Source of the DNA: VGWB01 sp964480945
GTDB lineage: Bacteria > Bacteroidota > Ignavibacteria > UBA10030
NCBI GenBank assembly: GCA_964480945.1
Contig: CAYZRX010000043.1
Coordinates: 1 to 30,995 of the forward strand
Reading direction: 5' to 3'
Length of the DNA: 30,995 nt
Made by a program: the position numbers and the translations under genes. A model generated the notes under the pieces. The model did not search any database, was not told the origin of the DNA, and saw nothing but the letters and a program-made list of their open reading frames with translations. Each line of letters opens with the position of its first letter. Positions within the stretch are counted from its first letter, which is position 1. Positions 1 to 6,964 of this stretch are shown here, piece by piece.

Positions 1-14
1 CTCATGATGACTCC
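1..14 (-). CDS. Possible start of a divergent gene running off the left edge
   Basis: On the minus strand, GGAG (14-11) is followed after five bases by ATG (5-3), a plausible ribosome-binding site and start codon. Only five coding bases lie in the window, so the product cannot be named. If real, bases 15-247 would be a divergent intergenic and promoter region shared with pgsB. I see no convincing -35/-10 pair there. The missing pgsA could in principle lie to the left, but nothing here shows it. Confidence 0.25.
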
Positions 15-247
15 TTGGTTGGTGAGGACGCGGGATGAATGCCATAGGGTTGGACGAATGTGAGATTGGTGTCACCGCTGCTTGACCGGTACGAAGATTC
101 ATAGAGAAGCGTTGCAGAATATATAACAAAAAATTCCCCAAGAAAACTCCGGAATGTGAGCAGAATCGATCGAAGAATTTGCAGGAATGGAAGAGGTAAT
201 GATGAGCCAGGGATTGTCGAGGAGGAGAATTTGCTTCCCAGAAATTA

Positions 248-1468
248 TTGAATAGATTATACGGCACATTCGCGTTTCTGTTCGCTGCAGGGAGAGTCTT
301 GACCATCCTTCTTTCCACACTCGCGCTTCTTCTCCTCTATCTCCTGTACGAGAGAATTGAGCTAGGTCGCCTCCGGAGAGCCATACCCGCGGTCGTGGCA
401 GTCACCGGGACACGGGGCAAGTCAAGCGTTGTCCGGGTGCTTGCCTCTGTTCTGCGGCAAGGCGGCCGCAAGGTTGTGGCAAAAACGACCGGATCGCACG
501 CTGAATTTGTGCTTCCAGACGGATCCGTCCAGGATGTCCCGCGGCGCGGCATGCCCACGATTTTGGAGCAGAAGAAGGCCCTGAGGCGAGCGGCAAAGCT
601 TGGGGCCGACTACCTGATTGTCGAGATCATGAGCATCCGCCCGCAGAATCACGCCGTCGAATCGCGCCAAATTCTGAGACCCGATATCATTCTTTTCACA
701 AATGTCCGACGCGATCACGTCGACGAGATGGGGCAAACAGAAGAGGAGATCGCCCGAGTTCTTCGGCTCGGTATTCCTCCGGGAGCGAAGGTCTACGTGC
801 CGGAAAAGTACCGAGAGTATGTGCTAGAAGGGAGCAAAGCATCGCAGCCGCGTCAGCTTGTCTCAGTCCCAGGTTCTCTCTCAGAATCACTCATTCGAAA
901 CCGGCCGGAGTTTGGCAAGGATGAGTTCGCCGAGAACCTGGATCTCGTCGTGGCGCTCGCCAGAGACCTGAAGCTCGATGACGACGCAATTGTGCGTGGC
1001 GTTCTGAATACTTCTTATGATATCGGCAAGTTCAGAATATGGACGTACCGGGATGGAGGCAAGGAGATTCTCCTTGCCAACGCCTTTGCAGCGAATGATC
1101 CGGAGTCAACGCTGAAAGTGATTGAGAAGACTCGGGAGGCACTGGCTCCACATGTTGCCGGACTGACGGGCCTGCTCAACCTTCGCTCCGATCGGGGTGA
1201 CAGGACCCTTCAATGGATCCAATCGTTGAAGAATGGCATGGCGGGTTGCTTCAGGAAGATCTATGTCACGGGGGATGGGGCGGAGGTTCTTCGAAGAAGA
1301 GTGAACGGCGTCGAAATCATCAGATCGCGACAACCTGAGCGAATCACCAGTCATATTGCAGCCGCGATGGAGGAGGGGGAGGTGCTGTTCGGGTTCGGGA
1401 ACATCGGCGGAGCGGGACGGGCCCTCGTGGAATACTGGAAGGAGGTGGGTCAAGACTATGGGCTATGA
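248..1468 (+). CDS. pgsB: Poly-gamma-glutamate synthase subunit PgsB (CapB)
   Basis: ATP-dependent amide ligase of the Mur-ligase superfamily that joins glutamates through gamma-carboxyl linkages, acting at the membrane with PgsC. Residues 17-34 form a membrane segment. The nucleotide-binding loop TGTRGKSS is at 53-60. The family blocks VEIMSIRPQNHAVESR (125-140) and TNVRRDHVDEMG (151-162) are typical of PgsB. The length of 406 residues fits the usual 390-400. The start is uncertain: the annotated TTG at 248 lies about 20 bases after a strong GGAGGAG (221-227), and no in-frame ATG precedes the membrane helix. The gene overlaps pgsC by 11 bases, which implies coupled translation. The family call is very secure. 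Confidence 0.95.
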   Translation: MNRLYGTFAFLFAAGRVLTILLSTLALLLLYLLYERIELGRLRRAIPAVVAVTGTRGKSSVVRVLASVLRQGGRKVVAKTTGSHAEFVLPDGSVQDVPRRGMPTILEQKKALRRAAKLGADYLIVEIMSIRPQNHAVESRQILRPDIILFTNVRRDHVDEMGQTEEEIARVLRLGIPPGAKVYVPEKYREYVLEGSKASQPRQLVSVPGSLSESLIRNRPEFGKDEFAENLDLVVALARDLKLDDDAIVRGVLNTSYDIGKFRIWTYRDGGKEILLANAFAANDPESTLKVIEKTREALAPHVAGLTGLLNLRSDRGDRTLQWIQSLKNGMAGCFRKIYVTGDGAEVLRRRVNGVEIIRSRQPERITSHIAAAMEEGEVLFGFGNIGGAGRALVEYWKEVGQDYGL

Positions 1469-1895
1469 GCTTGTCTTCCTCGCGCTGCTGGCTACGCTCA
1501 TTTTCGCGGGTGTGACCGGCATTTACCCCGGCGGACTCATTGTGCCGAGCTACCTGGTGCTGTTTGTCGACCAACCGTCGAGGCTGCTCGGGACGCTCGT
1601 CGTAGCAGGACTCACCCTTCTGTGCTATAAGCTGGCGTCGCGGTATCTGATCATCTTCGGTAGGAGGATGTTCGTGTTCATGGTGTTGGTCGGCGCGGTC
1701 TGGACCTTCTGCTGGTTGCAGGTCTTTCCGCTTCTCTATCCGGCGTCGCTGGAATTCAGGGTCATCGGCTGGGTCGTGCCGGGGCTGATCGCAAACAATT
1801 TTCAGAAGCAGGGAGTGGTCTCTACGACGGCAGCACTCCTCACCGTCACCGTGGCTGTCTACCTTCTGGGGCGGCTATTCGGACTGGTCTCCTAG
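1458..1895 (+). CDS. pgsC: Poly-gamma-glutamate synthesis protein PgsC (CapC)
   Basis: Small polytopic membrane partner of PgsB, needed for polymer synthesis and probably for passing it across the membrane. The ATG at 1458 is preceded by AAGGAGGTG (1439-1447). The reading frame is open further upstream, but that stretch (from 1356) lies inside pgsB and is arginine/cysteine-rich, so it is rejected. The product is 145 residues, against 149 in Bacillus. It has the family's N-terminal pattern MGYELVFLALLATLIFAGVT, then a GIYPGGLIVPSYL block and about four to five hydrophobic segments. The start lies inside the pgsB end (stop 1466-1468). The identification rests on the B-C pairing plus the sequence pattern. 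Confidence 0.93.
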   Translation: MGYELVFLALLATLIFAGVTGIYPGGLIVPSYLVLFVDQPSRLLGTLVVAGLTLLCYKLASRYLIIFGRRMFVFMVLVGAVWTFCWLQVFPLLYPASLEFRVIGWVVPGLIANNFQKQGVVSTTAALLTVTVAVYLLGRLFGLVS

Positions 1896-2543
1896 AGCTT
1901 TTCCGAATGTGAACGGTTATCCGAGCGCTGGTTCGGAAAGAAAAATCCTTCATTTTTCTGAACGCTCATTGTGCTTAGTTGGCAATTTCTTTACAAAAGA
2001 AAGTGCGAGAAAGTCCCGCTTTGCGGGATCCCGCCTTTCATAGTTTTAAAAGCGGGAAAAGTGGTCCCGAAATCGAACGCACGATCATGCGTCTCCCCGC
2101 ATGCCGAAATTTTGTCCCGTCAAGTGGTCTCTATCTCCAACGAATTGGTCACCCGGGCCGAAATTTAAACCCACGGAATGAACACCTCCCCGCTTGCCGC
2201 GATTTCGGGACGATGATGTCATTCCTAGAGCAGGTCGAAATCGTTCAGCAGGTGGGTAGGACGGCCGCTTCGTGCGTTCCATTTCACCCCCATGTGCACC
2301 TTGCATCGGACCCACTCCCCCTCTTGACGGGGGTGAAATGTCAGCCTGCGGGGTTGGAGGATTCATCACGGGGAGTTACGATTTCGACAAAATTTCTTTC
2401 TGCTGCTTTCTTTCCTAAAGAAAGCAGCTCATTGACTTCAAAAACCTGTAGACGAGAGAGCGACAGAAGCTTCAGATCGATTCGGGAAGTGGATCATCTG
2501 CAAAACACAAGAAAACTAACTTGAACTGGCACTAGATTGGGCG
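1896..2543. repeat. 648-bp gap rich in inverted repeats, apparently non-coding
   Basis: The gap between pgsC and pgsW holds several exact inverted repeats. The palindrome GCGGGATCCCGC is at 2023-2034, with flanking TCCCGC (2014-2019) and GCGGGA (2052-2057). GTCCCGAAATCG (2064-2075) pairs with 2200-2211. GTCGAAATCGT (2234-2244) pairs with 2378-2388. Nested inside that, CATTTCACCCCC (2280-2291) pairs with 2329-2340. CTCCCCGC followed by A/T and TGCCG occurs twice as a direct repeat (about 2092 and 2186). The apparent open frames here have no ribosome-binding site and look repeat-derived. It resembles a dispersed intergenic repeat. Whether it is transcribed, or separates pgsBC from the downstream genes, cannot be told. 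Confidence 0.7.
2402..2428. terminator. Perfect 12-bp hairpin upstream of pgsW
   Basis: GCTGCTTTCTTT (2402-2413), loop CCT, and the exact complement AAAGAAAGCAGC (2417-2428). The stem is strong, but no T-run follows, so it is not a classical intrinsic terminator. It could instead be an RNA-processing or stability element for the pgsBC transcript, or part of the repeat cluster around it. Confidence 0.4.
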
Positions 2544-3665
2544 ATGACAAGTTCGTTCCTAGGTGCATTGAACAGATATCTTCATCATCCCAAAGAAAGA
2601 GTGATTCTCCTCTGCGGAATCATCAGCCTGGTTGCTTTCGCGGCTGAACGCACTCTTTCTCCGCTCGATCACTCTCCCCGGAAGACCGAGATCGCGGCCG
2701 CCAAGCACATGGAGCGGGCGATCGACATCCTCCGCCAGGAGTACAGCTCGCGAGGGTTTCAGTTCGACGATTCCGTGGATCCCAACCACACCGCTCTCGT
2801 CGGCCCGGAATATACCGACATCACGACGACGTTGGGCAGCGTCGAAGCCAAGCGCACGACGACGAATCCGAATATGGCGGGAGTCATTGTCCAACTTCTG
2901 CAGGAAGCCGGCGTCAAGGCCGGCGACACGATCGCAGTCGGTGCTTCCGGTTCGTTTCCTGCGCTTCTCGTCGCGACACTTGCCGCCGCGAAGGCGATGG
3001 ATGTCCATCCTATTATCATCCTCTCTCTCGGCTCCTCTTCGTACGGCGCAACGCGCAGCGGCTTCACTCTCCTCGACATGTATGAAGTGCTCCTGCGCAA
3101 GGACGTCGTGAGCATCCCGCCGGCCGCAGTATCTCTGGGCGGGGCCGGGGATATCGGCCGAGACTACGAGCCTGAGACACGGGATCAGCTCATCGCCAGA
3201 ATCCGAAAAGTGGGAATTCCTTTCCTGTACGAGCCGGACCTCCAACACAATGTGGCACAGCGCATGACGCTTTATCTAAAATCTGCCTCATCTGGGAGAA
3301 TCGCGGCGTTCGTGAATATCGGTGGCAGTTATGCAGAACTGGGCACGAGCCCGCTCGTCCTCAAGCTCGAGCCGGGCCTCAATACGCACGCAGCGATCCC
3401 GGCAGCAAAAGAGACGCATGGGGTTGTTTTTGAAATGTTGGAGCATCATATTCCAGTCGTCCATTTGCTGCACATCAAGAGCCTCGCGATCAAATATGGC
3501 CTGCCGTGGGATCCGATCCCATTTCCGAAGGCCGCGGCGGACGGCGGACCACGAGCACGATCAGAGCCGCGAGCGAGTACCGGAACTGTCGCCGTGGCAT
3601 ACTTCTCTTTGCTCGCGTTGGTATTCGTTCTTCACCGAAAAGCATTCTTTCCAAAACTACCCTGA
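2544..3665 (+). CDS. pgsW: Poly-gamma-glutamate system protein PgsW
   Basis: Matches by eye the PgsW family of proteins associated with polyglutamate loci; the biochemical role is not established. It is 373 residues long, with one N-terminal hydrophobic helix (about 19-36) and a second helix at the C-terminus (about 346-364) before the charged tail HRKAFFPKLP. Most of the protein therefore probably faces the periplasm, anchored at both ends. The central part has glycine-rich alternating segments such as GDTIAVGASGSFPALLVATL and AVSLGGAGDIG that suggest an alpha/beta fold. The start at 2544 has only a weak upstream GGGCG. The stop is 11 bases before the next gene, so it probably leads an operon of six genes. 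Confidence 0.85.
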   Translation: MTSSFLGALNRYLHHPKERVILLCGIISLVAFAAERTLSPLDHSPRKTEIAAAKHMERAIDILRQEYSSRGFQFDDSVDPNHTALVGPEYTDITTTLGSVEAKRTTTNPNMAGVIVQLLQEAGVKAGDTIAVGASGSFPALLVATLAAAKAMDVHPIIILSLGSSSYGATRSGFTLLDMYEVLLRKDVVSIPPAAVSLGGAGDIGRDYEPETRDQLIARIRKVGIPFLYEPDLQHNVAQRMTLYLKSASSGRIAAFVNIGGSYAELGTSPLVLKLEPGLNTHAAIPAAKETHGVVFEMLEHHIPVVHLLHIKSLAIKYGLPWDPIPFPKAAADGGPRARSEPRASTGTVAVAYFSLLALVFVLHRKAFFPKLP

Positions 3666-3676
3666 GGGAGGCAATT

Positions 3677-4279
3677 ATGAAGAGCGTTTCGATCATTGTT
3701 CTGTTCCTTCTTCTCCTCGGGCTCGTCTCTTTCCCCGCCCTGGCGCAGAAGCAGACCATCAAGCTCGGGCAGCCGGTGCTGCTGACGTCGTGCGGCCAGA
3801 GTCCGGGGCCATTGAAGTTCAAGGTCTTCCTCACCAGGTTGAACGTTGATTACGTCTACAACCCTCAGGCAACGGCCGGCGATCTTCTCGACAAGAAGAA
3901 AGAAGGGAAGCCGTTCAAATCGGTTATCGTCGTCACCGGAGCAAGCCTCAAAGGGATGGGAGCCGCCAGGGTGTCGATTGACGACGAGCTGGATCGCACC
4001 AAGAAGCTGATCGCGGAGGCAAGGAAGCAGGGGATTAAAGTCGTCGGCGCGCACGTCGAGGGGATGGAGCGACGCGCGCAGGGGGCCGCACCGGGCGACA
4101 ACTCGGATGAGCTGTCGATCGATGCCGTCTGTCCGCACTCCGATCTCCTCGTGGTCCGAAAGGACGGCGATGAGGACAAACGGTTCACGGCCATCTCCAC
4201 CGGAAGAAAGATACCGATGGTGGCATTCGAGAAGAACATGGAGCTCTCGGACGTCCTGAAAGACCTTTACCTGAAGTAG
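3677..4279 (+). CDS. Secreted DUF6305-like protein
   Basis: A 200-residue exported protein with a clear signal peptide ending near ALAQ (residues 21-24). The ATG at 3677 follows GGGAGG (3666-3671); the frame extends upstream only through the pgsW end. The mature part begins with a TSCGQSPGPL motif, then YNPQATAGDLL, IVVTGASLKGMGAA and GIKVVGAHVEGMERRA, and ends with a SDLLVV block. This order matches what I recall of the DUF6305 family; the function is unknown. It sits three bases before a TRAP-type permease gene. A periplasmic binding role for that permease is a reasonable guess, though it is much shorter than a normal TRAP binding protein (about 320-340 residues). Confidence 0.75.
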   Translation: MKSVSIIVLFLLLLGLVSFPALAQKQTIKLGQPVLLTSCGQSPGPLKFKVFLTRLNVDYVYNPQATAGDLLDKKKEGKPFKSVIVVTGASLKGMGAARVSIDDELDRTKKLIAEARKQGIKVVGAHVEGMERRAQGAAPGDNSDELSIDAVCPHSDLLVVRKDGDEDKRFTAISTGRKIPMVAFEKNMELSDVLKDLYLK

Positions 4280-4282
4280 CCC

Positions 4283-5575
4283 ATGGACATGACGACCTCG
4301 ACCTTGATCGTTCTCGGCGTCATGGTCATTGCCTACGCCGGGGCGAAGCTGCTGAAGCTCTCGACCGAGATCTCCATGTTCGTCGCTGCGATTGCGGGGG
4401 GCATCGCGGGCGGCGTTGGAGTCCCGGCGCGGCACATCGCCGAAGGGGCGATGACCTATCTCGACATCAATCTCATTTTCATCACGGCGACACTGTTCAT
4501 GAACATCCTCAAGGAATCGGGCGGCGTTGCGTTCGTCGTCAGGGGAATGTTCGAGCGGTTCCACCGGCGTCGGGTGATCCTGCTCATCCTGTTGACCGTC
4601 CTGCTTCTGATTCCCGGAGCCCTCACGGGTGCAGGGAGCGTCACCGTTCTGATCACCGGCGGGATGGTCGCTACGGTGCTGATGGGCCTGGGGGTCCCCA
4701 GGGTGAAGACGGCAGCCATCGTTTTCATTATTGCCGGCCTGAGCGCAGCGGCGCCGCCGGTCAGCCTCTGGGCGATGATGACGGCGGCGGGTGTCAATAT
4801 GCCGTACGTCGGATTCTTCTGGCCGCTGATGGTTCCGTGCCTGATCGCCGGGCTTCTGACGATGTTCATCCTCGGCTGGAAGGGCACACCCGCCGACGTG
4901 GAGAAGGCTTGCGAAGACCTCCCCGTGCCGCCGGCTGGTATGAACTGGCTGAAGGTCTTGCTGCCGTTCGTGGTCTTCCTCGGGCTGATCTTTGTCGGAA
5001 GGACGTGGCCGTTTTCGACGCCCGTCACGGGACTCCCGTTCATGTTCCTCTGCGCCGCGCTGACGTCGTACCTGCTTTCACCGCAGAAGATCAACATCTT
5101 CCAGATCTCGCGGCAGACGGTTGAACAACTCTTGCCTCTCCTCGGCACATTGACGTGCGCTGGCGTGCTCGTCCAGCTCATGACGCTCACGGGCGTGCGC
5201 GGGCTGTTGGCGGTCACGACCGTTACCCTGCCCGTGACGATTGTGTTTGCGTCGCTTTTTCTTGTCCTCCCGTTGTCCGAAGCGGTGCTGATGTGGGGCG
5301 CGGCACCGGTGATCGGTGTTCCGCTCGTCCTGCTCTTTAATACGATGGGCCTGGACCCAATTGTGGCGCTCGCGGGAATGAGCGTCATCTGGCCACTCGG
5401 TGACGCGCTTCCTCCGACGGCTATCATCGGGCGGCTGACCGTGGATGTGGCGGGGTATCGGGAGTCCTACGCTCGTTTCCTGAAAGCGTGCTGGATCCCC
5501 GCGATCATCATCGCCGTGGCGGGAACGTTGATGGTAGTCTTCAGCAAGCATTTGAGTTTCCTTACAGGACTCTAG
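4283..5575 (+). CDS. TRAP-type large permease (DctM-like) of the ion-transporter superfamily
   Basis: Polytopic inner-membrane protein of 430 residues with about 11-12 hydrophobic helices, the size and character of the DctM large subunit of TRAP C4-dicarboxylate transporters. Typical features are the glycine-rich first third (AAIAGGIAGGVGVPARHIAEG), the half-repeat GAGSVTVLITGGMVATVLM and the second-half ALAGMSVIWPLGDALPPTA block. ATG codons at 4283 and 4289 are both possible; neither has a strong ribosome-binding site, so translation is probably coupled to the gene three bases upstream. In this setting the substrate could be glutamate, acetylated glutamate or a related acidic product, but that is inferred only from its neighbours. 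The relation to CitMHS- or ArsB/NhaD-type carriers is not excluded. Confidence 0.8.
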   Translation: MDMTTSTLIVLGVMVIAYAGAKLLKLSTEISMFVAAIAGGIAGGVGVPARHIAEGAMTYLDINLIFITATLFMNILKESGGVAFVVRGMFERFHRRRVILLILLTVLLLIPGALTGAGSVTVLITGGMVATVLMGLGVPRVKTAAIVFIIAGLSAAAPPVSLWAMMTAAGVNMPYVGFFWPLMVPCLIAGLLTMFILGWKGTPADVEKACEDLPVPPAGMNWLKVLLPFVVFLGLIFVGRTWPFSTPVTGLPFMFLCAALTSYLLSPQKINIFQISRQTVEQLLPLLGTLTCAGVLVQLMTLTGVRGLLAVTTVTLPVTIVFASLFLVLPLSEAVLMWGAAPVIGVPLVLLFNTMGLDPIVALAGMSVIWPLGDALPPTAIIGRLTVDVAGYRESYARFLKACWIPAIIIAVAGTLMVVFSKHLSFLTGL

Positions 5576-5588
5576 AAAGGAAATTGAG

Positions 5589-5744
5589 ATGAATCTCATC
5601 ATCACCATCATCTACTACATCTTGGTCGGGTTGATCAGCGTCGTGCTGATCTACAATCTGATCAAGTCGAAGGAATGGGAGAAGGAGGTTCTCTATATCA
5701 TCGTGCTCATCCCGTTTCTTCTTCGGCTGTTTATGTTGAAATGA
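5589..5744 (+). CDS. 51-residue two-helix membrane protein
   Basis: A short gene that length-limited gene calling would miss. AAAGG (5576-5580) stands eight bases before ATG 5589, and the stop TGA is at 5742-5744. The product starts MNLIITIIYYILVGLISVVL, has a charged turn LIKSKEWEKEV (24-34) and a second helix LYIIVLIPFLLRLF (35-48). It forms a predicted hairpin with both helices in the membrane. It lies 13 bases after the permease and 10 bases before the M14 hydrolase, all on one strand, so it is almost certainly cotranscribed. By position it could serve as a minimal small subunit for the permease, in place of the normal four-helix DctQ. I do not recognise the family. Confidence 0.72.
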   Translation: MNLIITIIYYILVGLISVVLIYNLIKSKEWEKEVLYIIVLIPFLLRLFMLK

Positions 5745-5754
5745 GGGGGGAATC

Positions 5755-6915
5755 ATGAAGCCGTTTGTCCGAAAGATCGTGTTCGGCCTCCTCGGGCTTC
5801 TCCTGCTCGTCACCTCCGGCATCAGCTTCTACGAGAGCAGACATCTGGAGGAGCCCGTGGTGCTCAGCGAGGGTGTCACACAGGTTAAGAAGCTCAGCAG
5901 TTATTTCCCGGATATCGCGGGGAGCATGAATGACTGCAATCTCTATTTTCTGGAAGGAAAGGAACCGGGTGCGACGCTCTGCGTCCTCGGCGGGACGCAC
6001 CCTGAGGAACCGGGGGGACAACTTGCCGCGTGGCTGTTTGCTGAGAACGCGGTGATGAAGAAGGGGAGATTGATCGTCGTCTTGAGCGCCAACCGGAGCG
6101 CCAGCACGGCGACGCGCCTCGGCGGCGCCTATCCTCCCGATTTCATCATCAACACGCCATGGGGTGGAGAGACGTTCCGGCTCGGTGATCGCTGGTCCAA
6201 CCCGCTCGATCAATGGCCCGACCCCGAGGTCTACATCCACTATCCGAGCGGCCAGTACCTCGCGTACTCCGACAGCCGTAATTTGAATCGCTGCTGGCCG
6301 GGGAGACCCAACGGATCGCTGACGGAGAAGACCTGCTTTGCGTTCATGGAGATGATCAGAAAGGAAAAAGTCGACATCGTGATCGATCTCCACGAGGCGG
6401 AGCTGCAATACCCGGTGATCAGCACGATCGTGGCGCACGAGAAAGGCCAGGAACTGGCGATGTTCATCTCGATGACGCTCACCGACATGGAAGGCTTCAA
6501 CATGGGGATGGAGTTCTCCCCGAAGAACCTGCACGGTCTGTCGCACCGGGAGATCGGAGATTACTCGGATGCTGTTTCGCTGCTCTTCGAGGCACCGGAG
6601 CCATTTCTTGACGCCACGCGCGGCGAAACGACGCGCGAGCAGCTGCTGACGGGCAAGGATGAGTTCGTCATGAAAGCCGGCAAGCACGGCTTGCTCTTCG
6701 AGAAGATCGATGAGAAAGGATGGCCGATCGATGTCCGTGTGGGCCGGCACACCTCTGCGGTTCTCCAGACGATGGCAAGCTGGACCGAAGCGAACCCCGG
6801 AAAGCCGTTGGAGTGCGAGGGGGTGCCGCGGTACGCGGAGGTGATAGCGAAGGGACTCGGTTTCTTCCTGCGGAATCCTGCACAAGCACAACCAGGGCGT
6901 CTGTGGTACGAATGA
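5755..6915 (+). CDS. Membrane-anchored M14 hydrolase (succinylglutamate desuccinylase/aspartoacylase family)
   Basis: Zinc-dependent amidohydrolase of 386 residues with an N-terminal anchor or signal helix (about 7-24). The zinc ligand motif HPEE gives H82 and E85, and the third ligand is H213 in DLHEAE (211-216). SRNLNRCWPG (174-183) corresponds to the family's NR..PG substrate-binding segment. The ATG at 5755 is preceded by GAGGGGGG. Members remove acyl groups from amino acids or cleave carboxy-terminal residues. Next to PGA genes and an acidic-substrate type permease, a periplasmic role in releasing glutamate from a polymer or acyl derivative is plausible but unproven. The gene is 10 bases from the small membrane protein upstream and 49 bases from the C69 gene downstream. 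Confidence 0.85.
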   Translation: MKPFVRKIVFGLLGLLLLVTSGISFYESRHLEEPVVLSEGVTQVKKLSSYFPDIAGSMNDCNLYFLEGKEPGATLCVLGGTHPEEPGGQLAAWLFAENAVMKKGRLIVVLSANRSASTATRLGGAYPPDFIINTPWGGETFRLGDRWSNPLDQWPDPEVYIHYPSGQYLAYSDSRNLNRCWPGRPNGSLTEKTCFAFMEMIRKEKVDIVIDLHEAELQYPVISTIVAHEKGQELAMFISMTLTDMEGFNMGMEFSPKNLHGLSHREIGDYSDAVSLLFEAPEPFLDATRGETTREQLLTGKDEFVMKAGKHGLLFEKIDEKGWPIDVRVGRHTSAVLQTMASWTEANPGKPLECEGVPRYAEVIAKGLGFFLRNPAQAQPGRLWYE

Positions 6916-6964
6916 GTCGAATACCTCATTTTCCTTCTTCTTCATAAAGAAAGGATACAGCACT

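Noticed and set aside
1979..2524. Open frame of 181 codons between pgsC and pgsW
   Set aside because: No ribosome-binding site, overlaps the inverted repeats, and composition reads as repeat DNA; competing frames on both strands are equally open.
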